The notes under the pieces are model-generated. The model saw only the letters and a program-made list of their open reading frames with translations. It ran no database searches and was not told the origin of the DNA. The translations under genes and the position numbers were made by a program. Shown here piece by piece: positions 10,773 through 18,595 of a stretch of 64,000 nucleotides of DNA. How positions within the stretch are numbered: the first letter of the stretch is position 1; every line of letters starts with the position of its first letter. The stretch is from positions 1 through 64,000 of the forward strand of contig NZ_JAJTBG010000014.1 of NCBI RefSeq assembly GCF_021287045.1. Direction: 5' to 3'. The stretch comes from Oryzomicrobium sp. (GTDB lineage Bacteria; Pseudomonadota; Gammaproteobacteria; Burkholderiales; Rhodocyclaceae).

Positions 10773-11729
10773 ATGCACCGCATCGCGTATCTCGAGCGGG
10801 AATCGATCCGGGCGGACGTGCGCCGCCCGGCGTTTCCCCACGACTGGGTGGAATATCCCCGCACCGTGCCCGCCGAGCTCGACGCCCGGCTGGCCGGCGT
10901 GACCATCGCCATCGTCAACAAGCTGCCGTTCACCGCCGAGTTGGTCGGCCGGCTGCCGGACCTGAAGATGATCGCCGTGGCCGCCACCGGCACCAACAAC
11001 GTGGACCTGGCCGCCTGCCAGGCCCGCGGCATCGTCGTTTCCAACATCCGCGGCTACGCCCGCCAGACCGTGCCCGAGCACGCCCTGGCTCTGCTCATGG
11101 CCCTGTCGCGCAACTTGGTGGCCTACCGGGCCAGCGTGCAGGCCGGGCGCTGGCAGCGTTCCGACCAGTTCTGCTTCTTCGACCACCCGATCCGCGACCT
11201 GCACGGCCAGACCCTGGGCGTGATCGGCTCCGGCGACCTGGGCGACGGCTTCGCCCGCCTGGCCGAGGCCCTGGGCATGACCGTGCTCAAGGCCGAGCGC
11301 AAGGGCGCCGCCACGGTGCGTCCCGGCTACACCGCCTTCGACCGGGTGATCGCCGAGAGCGACGCCATCTCCCTGCACTGCCCCCTGACGCCGGACACCC
11401 GCCACCTGATCGGCGCGGCCGAACTGGCGGCGATGAAGCCCACGGCCCTGCTCATCAACACCGCCCGGGGCGGGTTGGTGGACGAGGCCGCCCTGGCCGC
11501 CGCCCTGCGCGCCGGCACCATCGGCGGCGCCGGTTTCGACGTCCTCAGCGAAGAGCCGCCCAAGGACGACAATCCGCTGCTGGCGCCGGACGTCCTGGCC
11601 CTGCCCAACTTCATCCTCACCCCCCACGTGGCCTGGGCCAGCGCCCCGGCCATGCAGGCCCTGGCCGATCAGCTGATCGACAACGTCGAGGCCTTCGCCC
11701 GGGGCGAGCCACGCAACCGGGTCGCCTGA
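10773..11729 (+). CDS. D-2-hydroxyacid dehydrogenase (glycerate/hydroxypyruvate type)
   Basis: 318 residues of the NAD-dependent D-isomer hydroxyacid dehydrogenase family, probably reducing hydroxypyruvate or glyoxylate (HprA-like). Seen: the cofactor motif LGVIGSGDLGDGFA near residue 149, the catalytic arginine in NTARGGLVDE, the glutamate in GFDVLSEEPP and the histidine in LTPHVAWAS. The usual third glycine and hydrophobic residue of GxGxxG are present as GSGDLG. It starts 16 nt after dps, and lutC follows after about 100 bp. It may act on the same three-carbon acids as the Lut proteins. The exact substrate cannot be read from the sequence. Confidence 0.9.
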   Translation: MHRIAYLERESIRADVRRPAFPHDWVEYPRTVPAELDARLAGVTIAIVNKLPFTAELVGRLPDLKMIAVAATGTNNVDLAACQARGIVVSNIRGYARQTVPEHALALLMALSRNLVAYRASVQAGRWQRSDQFCFFDHPIRDLHGQTLGVIGSGDLGDGFARLAEALGMTVLKAERKGAATVRPGYTAFDRVIAESDAISLHCPLTPDTRHLIGAAELAAMKPTALLINTARGGLVDEAALAAALRAGTIGGAGFDVLSEEPPKDDNPLLAPDVLALPNFILTPHVAWASAPAMQALADQLIDNVEAFARGEPRNRVA

Positions 11730-11827
11730 GCCGAGGGGCCGCCCCGCTTGTTCCGCCTCCGTCACCGATTCTGCCGATTTTGCCTATTTCGCCTGCCGGG
11801 CCATTTCCTTTCCGCGATCCTGTCTTC

Positions 11828-12523
11828 ATGAGCCTTACCGATCCCACCGCCCGCGCCGCTGCCCGGGACTCCATCCTTTCCCGCCTGCGCGACACCCTGG
11901 GTGCCGATTCCGCCGCCGTGGCCCGCCGCCGCGAGGCGGTCGATGCCCGCCTCGGCAAGGTGGTGGCGCCCACGGCGCCGCCCCTGGCCGATGACACGGC
12001 GGGTATGCTGGCCCGCTTCCGCAGCGAGGCCGAGCAGATGGCCTCCACCGTCGTCGAGGTGGACGGCTGGGGCGAGGTGCCGGCCGCCGTGGCAGCCTAT
12101 CTGGCGGAGAAGGGGCTGGGCACGCGCGGGGTGATCGCCCCCGAACTGGCGGCCCTGCCGTGGAGTACCGCCGGCCTGGCGGTGGAGCCCCGGGAGGCCC
12201 GGGACGCCGACCTGCTCGGCATCACCGGCTGCTTCTGCGCCATCGCCGAGACCGGCACCCTGATGCTGCTTTCGGCCCCGGGCTCCCCGGCCACCGTCAG
12301 CCTGCTGCCGGAAACCCACGTGGCCCTGGTGCCCGCCTCGCGCCTGGTGCCGACCATGGAGGCCGCCTTTGCCCGCATGGGCGAGCAGGCCCCCGGCGGC
12401 CAGCCGCCCCGGGCCGTCAATTTCATTTCCGGCCCGTCCCGCACCGGCGACATCGAGCAGACCCTGGTGCTGGGCGCCCACGGCCCCTACCGGGTGCATC
12501 TGGTGCTGATCCGCGGCGCCTGA
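11828..12523 (+). CDS. lutC: L-lactate utilisation protein LutC
   Basis: 231 residues with the LUD domain of LutC/YkgG: GVIAPELAALPW, DLLGITGCFCAIAETGTLML, and FISGPSRTGDIEQTLVLGAHGP near the C-terminus. It is the third subunit of the LutABC lactate oxidase. ATG 11828 gives the family-length protein; there is no strong Shine-Dalgarno. It is separated from lutB by three genes, which is unusual because lutABC are normally contiguous. A strong terminator follows. Confidence 0.93.
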   Translation: MSLTDPTARAAARDSILSRLRDTLGADSAAVARRREAVDARLGKVVAPTAPPLADDTAGMLARFRSEAEQMASTVVEVDGWGEVPAAVAAYLAEKGLGTRGVIAPELAALPWSTAGLAVEPREARDADLLGITGCFCAIAETGTLMLLSAPGSPATVSLLPETHVALVPASRLVPTMEAAFARMGEQAPGGQPPRAVNFISGPSRTGDIEQTLVLGAHGPYRVHLVLIRGA

Positions 12524-12566
12524 TCCCGCTACCTGATCCCGACGCGGCATGCTTCGGCAGGCCGCC

Positions 12567-12610
12567 AACGAAAAGCCCCGGCGGGTGGTTGTCCGCCGGG
12601 GCTTTTCGTT
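12567..12610. terminator. Strong bidirectional terminator after lutC
   Basis: A perfect 18-bp stem runs from AACGAAAAGCCCCGGCGG to its complement, with an 8-nt loop. A-rich and T-rich ends serve both lutC (+) and the convergent DUF3429 gene (-). Confidence 0.9.
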
Positions 12611-12632
12611 TCCAGAGGCCGCGCGGCCAGGG

Positions 12633-13187
12633 TCAGATGATCGTGCCGTTGGCCGGCGCCGGGCAGGTGGTCTGGGCCGGCACCAGGTCCGGCGCCGATC
12701 CCGGGTTGAGCAGCATCAGGGCGATCGCCAGGGTGAGGGCCAGGGTGGCGCCGATGGTCAGGGCGGTGCGCAGGGTGAGGTACCAGGCGGGCAACCCCAG
12801 GCGGCGGGCCCAGATCAGGTCCACGATGAAGTGTACCCAGAACATCACCACCAGCAGGATCAGGTCGAAGCCGGCGGGCAGCACCAGGGCGACCCAGGCG
12901 CACAGGGCGGGCACCACGCTCCACACCAGCAGGCGGGTGCGGGCCTGGGGCTGGTCGGTGGCGGTCAGGGCGAAGGCCCAGTGCAGGGCACCGGCGAAGG
13001 TCAGCACCACGGCGCCGTAGCCCACCAGGGCGAACAGCAGGATGCCGCGGAACTGGTCGCCGAGCAGGGCCAGCCCCATCAGCATGGCGAAAAAGGGGAA
13101 CAGCCCGCCGAATCCCAGCCAGCGCACCGCCGCGGGCATGGGCGCGGCGCTGGGGTAGGGGGCGTGACTGACGAAGGGGGCGGACAT
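12633..13187 (-). CDS. DUF3429 family integral membrane protein
   Basis: 184 residues with about five hydrophobic membrane segments, a short cytosolic N-terminus and the tryptophan-rich GALHWAFAL and FWVHFIVDLIWAR motifs typical of DUF3429. The function is unknown. The start at 13187 follows GGTGGAG; the open frame further upstream encodes an implausible polar extension. It is divergent from the MarR gene, and the intervening 300 bp hold an FNR-like site and a palindromic operator, so respiration- or stress-linked control is possible. Confidence 0.85.
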   Translation of the reverse strand: MSAPFVSHAPYPSAAPMPAAVRWLGFGGLFPFFAMLMGLALLGDQFRGILLFALVGYGAVVLTFAGALHWAFALTATDQPQARTRLLVWSVVPALCAWVALVLPAGFDLILLVVMFWVHFIVDLIWARRLGLPAWYLTLRTALTIGATLALTLAIALMLLNPGSAPDLVPAQTTCPAPANGTII

Positions 13188-13358
13188 GGTCGACTCCACC
13201 GGGACGGTACCGGGATAGGGGAGAGCGGATAAAGGGGATGTGCGGTCGGAAATGGGCCGTGGCGTTGGCTTTCGGCTTGCGGCCTTTTCCGATTCTTTCT
13301 CCCATTCAGACTGGCCGCCGGAAGACAAGTTCGCCCCGGTTCCGGTTGATCGCCGTTT

Positions 13359-13372
13359 TTGATCTGGAGCAA
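13359..13372. promoter_or_regulatory. Candidate FNR/ANR-type box
   Basis: TTGAT-CTGG-AGCAA matches the FNR consensus TTGAT-N4-ATCAA at 9 of 10 positions. It lies between the divergent DUF3429 and MarR genes. No experiment or neighbouring anaerobic gene supports it. Confidence 0.3.
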
Positions 13373-13423
13373 ATCCCGCATGTCTTTTTCCTGAAACGTC
13401 TATGACTTTCAGCTGACCGTGAG

Positions 13424-13442
13424 ATTTGCCATGGTGGCAAAT
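13424..13442. promoter_or_regulatory. Perfect palindromic operator upstream of the MarR gene
   Basis: ATTTGCCA, three bases, then TGGCAAAT: two perfect 8-bp arms ending 44 bp before the MarR start. MarR dimers typically bind such 16-20 bp inverted repeats and repress their own gene. Confidence 0.65.
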
Positions 13443-13486
13443 ATTAAGGCGGTGCTAAGTTCCAAAACTCTCCTAAAAACAACCAG

Positions 13487-14026
13487 GTGTCGTCCGTGAA
13501 TTCGCCGCTCCCCGTTCCCTTGCCCGAAGCGCTGAGCCCTGACGGTGTTCCGTCCGAAGTCGAGGTGCTGCAACAGTTTCGGCTGATCTTCCGCGCCGTG
13601 AAGCGCCATTTCCAGAGCGTCGAGGAAGCCTGTGGCGTGTCCGGCGCCCAGTTGTGGGCCCTGGCCCAGATTGCCGGCCAGCCCGGCATCAAGGTCGGCG
13701 AGCTGGCCAAGGCCCTGGCGGTGCACCAGACCACCGCCAGCAACCTGGTGGATCGCCTGAGCCGCGCCGGTTTCATCGAGCGGCGCCGTTCCACCCGGGA
13801 CCAGCGGGTGGTGGAGCTGTACCCGTCCCACGCCGGCACCACCGCCCTGGGCAGGGCCCCCGAGCCGCTGCGCGGCGTGCTGCCCGATGCCCTGGCCGCG
13901 CTCACGCCGGCCAAGCGCCTGCAATTGTCCCTGCTGCTGTCCGAACTGACCGGCCTGATGCAGAGCCAGTCGGGCCAGGACCTCACCTCCGCCGTCACAT
14001 TGGCCGGGAACGGCGACGACCTGTAA
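13487..14026 (+). CDS. MarR-family transcriptional regulator
   Basis: 179 residues with a central winged helix-turn-helix (about residues 45-115): SGAQLWALAQIAGQPGIKVGELAKAL, the recognition helix HQTTASNLVDRL, and the wing RRRSTRDQRVV. The N-terminus is GTG at 13487 or GTG at 13496; neither has a strong ribosome-binding site. A perfect 8+3+8 palindrome lies just upstream. The ligand and targets are unknown. Candidate targets are itself, the divergent DUF3429 gene and the antiporters downstream, although a strong terminator separates the latter. Confidence 0.92.
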   Translation: MSSVNSPLPVPLPEALSPDGVPSEVEVLQQFRLIFRAVKRHFQSVEEACGVSGAQLWALAQIAGQPGIKVGELAKALAVHQTTASNLVDRLSRAGFIERRRSTRDQRVVELYPSHAGTTALGRAPEPLRGVLPDALAALTPAKRLQLSLLLSELTGLMQSQSGQDLTSAVTLAGNGDDL

Positions 14027-14049
14027 GGTCCTGCGCCCTGCATCCCGCC

Positions 14050-14087
14050 AGGCCGGCCGGTGCCATACCGGGCCGGCCTATTTTTTT
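14050..14087 (+). terminator. Rho-independent terminator after the MarR gene
   Basis: AGGCCGGCC pairs with GGCCGGCCT around a 12-nt loop that can extend the stem by GGT/ACC, and A plus seven T follow. It isolates the MarR gene from the antiporter operon. Confidence 0.9.
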
Positions 14088-14235
14088 GTCATCGTTTTTC
14101 ACCCCGTCATGGGGGCGCGGCCGGGACTTTGTGTAAAAATCCCGTAAATAGAGGGAGCGCCTCCGTCCGCCGCGGCAGGGGACCGTTCCTCGGGCGCCAT
14201 GCCCGTCCCGCCCCGTCCTTCCCCAGCGCTTCCCC

Positions 14236-15501
14236 ATGACCATCGTGCCGACGACTCTCGAGATCATCGCCGCCGCCCTGTTCGCGATTGCGGTCATCCA
14301 TACCTTCTCCACCAAGTTCTTCGAGCGGCTGGCCCACGCCCAGCCGCGCCATGCCGGCATCTGGCACCTGCTCGGCGAGGTGGAGGCGGTGTTCGGCTTC
14401 TGGGCCATGGTGCTGGTGGTGGTGCTGGCCTTCCACGAAGGCTGGCACGAGGCGGTGGCCTACCTGGACGGCCAGGACTTCACCGAGCCCCTGTTCGTCT
14501 TCGTCATCATGGTGATCGCCGCCAGCCGGCCGATCCTGCGCTTCGCCTCCTGGTGCGTGAAGGTCAACGCCAGCCTGCTGCCCATGCCGCGGCAGATGGC
14601 CTTCTATTTCGTGGTGCTGTCCCTGGTGCCGTTGCTCGGCTCCTTCATCACCGAACCGGCGGCCATGACCCTGGCGGCCTTCATGCTGCGTGACCGCTTC
14701 TACGCCCAAGGCATCTCCAACCGGCTCAAGTACGCCACCATCGGCGTGCTGTTCGTCAACGTTTCCATCGGCGGCACCCTCACGCCCTACGCTGCGCCGC
14801 CGGTGCTGATGGTGGCCTCCAAGTGGAACTGGGACCTGGCCCACATGTTCATTCACTTCGGCTGGAAGGCCTGGCTGGCGGTGGTGGTCAACGCCCTGGC
14901 GGCGACCCTGCTGTTCGCCGGCGAACTGCGCAAGGTGGCGGCGCCGGTCCAGAAGGACAGCGACGAGCCGATGCCCCTGGCGATGGTCGTCCTGCACCTC
15001 CTGTTCCTCGCCGGCGTGGTGCTGACCGCCCACCACCCCAAGGTGTTCATGGGCCTGTTCCTGTTCTTCCTCGGCATCGCCCAGGCCTACAAGCGCCACC
15101 ACGACCGGCTGATCCTGCGCGAGGGCCTGATGGTGGCCTTCTTCCTGGCTGGCCTGGTGGCCCTGGGGGGCATGCAGAAGTGGTGGCTCCAGGAAGTGCT
15201 TGCCGGACTTTCGCCGGTGGCCCTGTACTACGGCTCCACCGCCCTGACCGCCATCACCGATAACGCCGCCCTGACTTACCTGGGCTCCCTGGTGGATGGG
15301 GTGAACGATGCCTACAAGTACGCCCTGGTGGCCGGCGCGGTCACTGGCGGCGGCCTGACCATCATCGCCAACGCGCCCAACCCGGCGGGGTTCTCGATCC
15401 TCAAGGGCCACTTCCACGACGAGTCGGTGCACCCCCTCGGCCTGTTCCTGGCCGCGCTGCCGCCGACCCTCGTCGCCATCGTCGCCTTCCAGCTGCTGTA
15501 A
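14236..15501 (+). CDS. Putative Na+/H+ antiporter (Na_H_antiport_3 family)
   Basis: 421 residues with about ten to eleven membrane segments. It matches the putative Na+/H+ antiporter family through conserved blocks such as GSFITEPAAMTLAAF, NVSIGGTLTPYAAPPVLMVA, ALTAITDNAALTYLGSLV and TIIANAPNPAGFSILK. It is expected to exchange a cation for protons at the inner membrane; the ion is not proven for this family. It is followed 9 nt later by a KefB-type antiporter with a good ribosome-binding site, so the two probably form one operon for pH or cation homeostasis. Confidence 0.85.
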   Translation: MTIVPTTLEIIAAALFAIAVIHTFSTKFFERLAHAQPRHAGIWHLLGEVEAVFGFWAMVLVVVLAFHEGWHEAVAYLDGQDFTEPLFVFVIMVIAASRPILRFASWCVKVNASLLPMPRQMAFYFVVLSLVPLLGSFITEPAAMTLAAFMLRDRFYAQGISNRLKYATIGVLFVNVSIGGTLTPYAAPPVLMVASKWNWDLAHMFIHFGWKAWLAVVVNALAATLLFAGELRKVAAPVQKDSDEPMPLAMVVLHLLFLAGVVLTAHHPKVFMGLFLFFLGIAQAYKRHHDRLILREGLMVAFFLAGLVALGGMQKWWLQEVLAGLSPVALYYGSTALTAITDNAALTYLGSLVDGVNDAYKYALVAGAVTGGGLTIIANAPNPAGFSILKGHFHDESVHPLGLFLAALPPTLVAIVAFQLL

Positions 15502-15510
15502 GGAACGGCG

Positions 15511-17469
15511 GTGGAAAGCCTGCGCGGCGCCCTGATCCTTCTATCGGTGGGGGTGCTGTTCGTTACCTTCACCCTGCGGCTGCGCTTGCCGCCCCTGCTC
15601 GCCTACCTGGCGGCCGGCATCCTGGTCGGCCCCCACGGCCTTGCCCTGATTCCGGAAAACCACCAGATCGACGTGCTGGCCGAGCTGGGGGTGGTGTTCC
15701 TGATGTTCTCGATCGGGCTGGAATTCAGCCTGGGCAAGCTCAAGGCCATGCACCGGCTGGTGTTCGGCCTGGGCGGCGGCCAGGTCATCCTGACCCTGGT
15801 TGGCACCGTGGCGGTGGCCCGCTTCTTCTACCACCAGGGCTGGCGCGAGGGCGTGGCCGTGGGGGCGGCGGTGGCCATGTCGTCCACCGCCATCGTCAGC
15901 AAGCTGCTGTCCGAGCGGCTGGAGCTGCACTCCGACGCCGGCCGCCAGACCATGGCGGTGCTGCTCTTCCAGGACCTGGCGGTGGTGCCCCTGCTGATCA
16001 CCCTGCCGGCCCTGGCCACCAAGACTTCCGGCCTGATCGCCTCCCTCTCCCTGGCCATGCTCCAGGCCGGGCTGGTGCTGGTGGCGATGATCTTTCTCGG
16101 CCAGAAGCTGATGCACCGCTGGTTCGACGCCGTGGTGCGCCAGCGCTCTCCCGAGCTGTTCATGCTCAACGTGCTGTGGATCGTCGTCGGCCTGTCCTTT
16201 CTCACCGCCGCCGCCGGCCTGTCCCTGGCCCTGGGCGCCTTCGTCGGTGGCATGCTGATTTCGGAGACCATGTACCGGCACCAGGTGGAAGCCGACATCC
16301 GGCCCTTCCGCGACGTGCTGCTCGGCCTGTTCTTCATCACCCTGGGCATGCAGCTCGACCTGGCCTTCGTCGCCCAGTCCATCGGCAGTGTGGTGATCGC
16401 CCTGGCCCTGCTGATCCTCGGCAAGGGCGGGGTGGTGCTGCTGCTCTGCGCGACGATGCGCAACTCCACCGATACGGCGGTGCGCACCGCCATTCAGCTC
16501 GCCCAGGGCGGCGAGTTCGGCTTCGTGCTGCTCACCCTGGGCCTCGACCTGCACCTGGTGCCCGGCGACGTCTTCCAGGTGACCACGGCGGCCCTGTTGC
16601 TCTCCATGTTCCTCGCCCCCTTCCTGATCGCCCGGGCGGGCCGGCTGGGCAAGCGCCTGTCGGCCAAGGACTTCGCCCAGCGCGCCAAGATGGTCCAGGA
16701 CGTGGCGGCCCGGGCCATGGACGTGGAGAACCACGTCATCGTCTGCGGCTTCGGCCGCAGCGGCCAGACCATCGCCCGCTTCCTTGAGGCCGAGGACATT
16801 CCCTTCATCGCCCTGGACGTGGACCCGGTGTGCATCGAGCAGGCCCAGAAGGCCGGCGAGCGGGTGGTGTTCGGCAACGCCGACCGGCTCGAAGTGCTGA
16901 TGGCCGCCGGCCTGCAACGGGCCCGGGCGGTGGTGATCACCTACAACGACTTGTCCGCCACCGAGAAGGTCCTCTTCCACACCCGGGACGCCCGTCCCGA
17001 CATGCCGGTGGTGGTGCGCTCCGCCGACGATTCCCACATCGACCACCTGAAGTCCCTGGGGGCCACCGAGGTGATCCCGGAAGTGCTCGAAGGCGGGTTG
17101 ATGATGGCCGCCCAGACCCTGGCCGAGCTGGGGGTGCCGGTGGAGCGGGCGGTGGGCCAGGTGCGCGCCGCCCGGGCCGAGCGCTACGGCAAGCTGAAGA
17201 GCTACTACCGGGGCGAGAAGGACCGCATGAAGCGCTTGGCCGAGGAAAAGAGCGTGTTCGTGGTGGAGGCCGGCAGCGCTACCGTGGGCCGCGCCCTGGG
17301 CGAGGTGATGCCCGCCGGCAGCCCGGTGCGGGTCGAGCGGGTCAAGCGCGGCGAGGTGCGCATCGACAACCCGGCCGCCGACCTGGCCCTGGAAGGGGGC
17401 GACGTGCTGCTTCTGTCAGGCCCGCCAGAGGCCCTGCTGCGCCTGGAAAAGCAGTTGGCCGCCGGTTGA
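15511..17469 (+). CDS. Monovalent cation:proton antiporter-2 (KefB/KefC-like) with RCK domain
   Basis: 652 residues starting with GTG after AAGGAA. The first 390 or so residues form a CPA2 exchanger with about 12 membrane helices (AGILVGPHGLALIPE, GVVFLMFSIGLEF, SSTAIVSKLL, FQDLAVVPLL). A TrkA-N/RCK domain follows (HVIVCGFGRSGQTIARFLE, near residue 410), with the NAD-binding GxGxxG variant. The tail is a TrkA-C-like domain. Such proteins export K+ in exchange for H+, often gated by glutathione adducts and NAD(H). Glutathione gating cannot be judged here. It is probably co-transcribed with the antiporter upstream. Confidence 0.92.
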   Translation: MESLRGALILLSVGVLFVTFTLRLRLPPLLAYLAAGILVGPHGLALIPENHQIDVLAELGVVFLMFSIGLEFSLGKLKAMHRLVFGLGGGQVILTLVGTVAVARFFYHQGWREGVAVGAAVAMSSTAIVSKLLSERLELHSDAGRQTMAVLLFQDLAVVPLLITLPALATKTSGLIASLSLAMLQAGLVLVAMIFLGQKLMHRWFDAVVRQRSPELFMLNVLWIVVGLSFLTAAAGLSLALGAFVGGMLISETMYRHQVEADIRPFRDVLLGLFFITLGMQLDLAFVAQSIGSVVIALALLILGKGGVVLLLCATMRNSTDTAVRTAIQLAQGGEFGFVLLTLGLDLHLVPGDVFQVTTAALLLSMFLAPFLIARAGRLGKRLSAKDFAQRAKMVQDVAARAMDVENHVIVCGFGRSGQTIARFLEAEDIPFIALDVDPVCIEQAQKAGERVVFGNADRLEVLMAAGLQRARAVVITYNDLSATEKVLFHTRDARPDMPVVVRSADDSHIDHLKSLGATEVIPEVLEGGLMMAAQTLAELGVPVERAVGQVRAARAERYGKLKSYYRGEKDRMKRLAEEKSVFVVEAGSATVGRALGEVMPAGSPVRVERVKRGEVRIDNPAADLALEGGDVLLLSGPPEALLRLEKQLAAG

Positions 17470-17534
17470 TCGGTAGCTAGCCGCGTTGCGGCTCCGCAGC
17501 GGGGTGCAAGCCGGCGGGCGCGTATTCCCTTGCG

Positions 17535-17540
17535 TAGAAT
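17535..17540 (+). promoter_or_regulatory. Candidate -10 (TAGAAT) of the LysR gene
   Basis: TAGAAT lies 36 bp upstream of the start codon. The same hexamer occurs before pbpG and aroG. Confidence 0.3.
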
Positions 17541-17576
17541 CCGGGGATTGCGCCGAACTTTTCCATCCGCCCTGCC

Positions 17577-18488
17577 ATGCGTCTGACCTTGCACCAACTC
17601 CGCCTCTTCGCCGCCGTGGCCCAGGAGGGCAGCATCTCCCGGGCGGCGGAGCGGCTTTGCCTGACCCAGCCCACCCTGTCGGCCCAGCTGCGCCAGCTCA
17701 CCGACCAGGTGGGGTTGCCCCTCTACGAGGTGATCGGGCGCCGCCTTCATCTCACCGAGGCCGGCGAGGTGCTGCTGGCCAGCGCCGACGAAGTGGCCGG
17801 CACCCTGGAGCGCCTGGAAGAAGAGATCGCCGCCCGGCGCGGTTTGACCCAGGGGCGCCTGAAACTGGCGGTGGTGAGTACCGCCGAGTACTTCATGCCA
17901 CGCCTGCTGGGCGAATTCCGCCAGCGCCACCCCCGGGTGGAAGTGGCATTGGCGGTGCAGAACCGGGCGGCGTTGATCGAGCGCTTGAAGGACAACGCCG
18001 ACGACCTGTACGTGATGAGTTCGCCCCCGGAGCAGCCGCCGGTGCGGCGCCAGCCTTTCCTGGCCAATCCCCTGGTGGCCCTGGCGCCCCGGGCCCACCC
18101 CTGGGTGGGGCGGCGCCTCACCCTGGCCGATCTGGCGGAAGAGGAATTCATCCAGCGCGAGGCCGGCTCCGGCACCCGGCTGGCGGTGGATTCGTTTCTC
18201 GCCGAGCGGGGCGTGCGCCTCGACGCCCGGCTCGAACTGGGTAGCAACGAGGCCATCAAGCAGGCGGTGGCCGGCCGCCTGGGGCTGGCCATCCTATCGC
18301 GTCACGCCCTGGGCCCCCGGCCGGACGAATCCGGGGTGGCGGTGCTGGACGTGGCGGAACTGCCCATCCCCAGCCGCTGGCACGTGGTCTACCCCGAGGG
18401 CAAGCAGCTCTCGCCCCTGGCCCGGGCCTTCCTGGACTTTCTCAACGAACGGGCGCCGGAACTGGCGCGCAGCGTGGAGGCGGCCTGA
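17577..18488 (+). CDS. LysR-family regulator (CbbR/CysB-like)
   Basis: 303 residues. The N-terminal helix-turn-helix (LHQLRLFAAVAQEGSISRAAERLCLTQPTLSAQL-type, residues 4-60) is followed by a LysR substrate-binding domain. FQREAGSGTR-like and YPEGKQLSP blocks are as in CbbR-type regulators. LysR proteins of this branch often control carbon fixation or one-carbon metabolism; no such genes are adjacent, so the target is unknown. TAGAAT at 17535-17540 may be its -10. It is convergent with the chemoreceptor gene. Confidence 0.92.
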   Translation: MRLTLHQLRLFAAVAQEGSISRAAERLCLTQPTLSAQLRQLTDQVGLPLYEVIGRRLHLTEAGEVLLASADEVAGTLERLEEEIAARRGLTQGRLKLAVVSTAEYFMPRLLGEFRQRHPRVEVALAVQNRAALIERLKDNADDLYVMSSPPEQPPVRRQPFLANPLVALAPRAHPWVGRRLTLADLAEEEFIQREAGSGTRLAVDSFLAERGVRLDARLELGSNEAIKQAVAGRLGLAILSRHALGPRPDESGVAVLDVAELPIPSRWHVVYPEGKQLSPLARAFLDFLNERAPELARSVEAA

Positions 18489-18545
18489 GTCACACGATGC
18501 TTAGGCTGCCGGGCGCAAACCCGGCGCAGGCGGCGTAGACGCAAC

Positions 18546-18580
18546 AAGGGCGCGGGTCTCCCGGGAGGCCCGCGCCCTTT
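18546..18580. terminator. Terminator between the LysR and chemoreceptor genes
   Basis: AAGGGCGCGGG pairs with CCCGCGCCCTT around a 12-nt loop containing CTCCCGGGAG. TTTCTC follows. It lies between convergent genes. Confidence 0.75.
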
Positions 18581-18595
18581 CTCGGCCCGGGTCGG

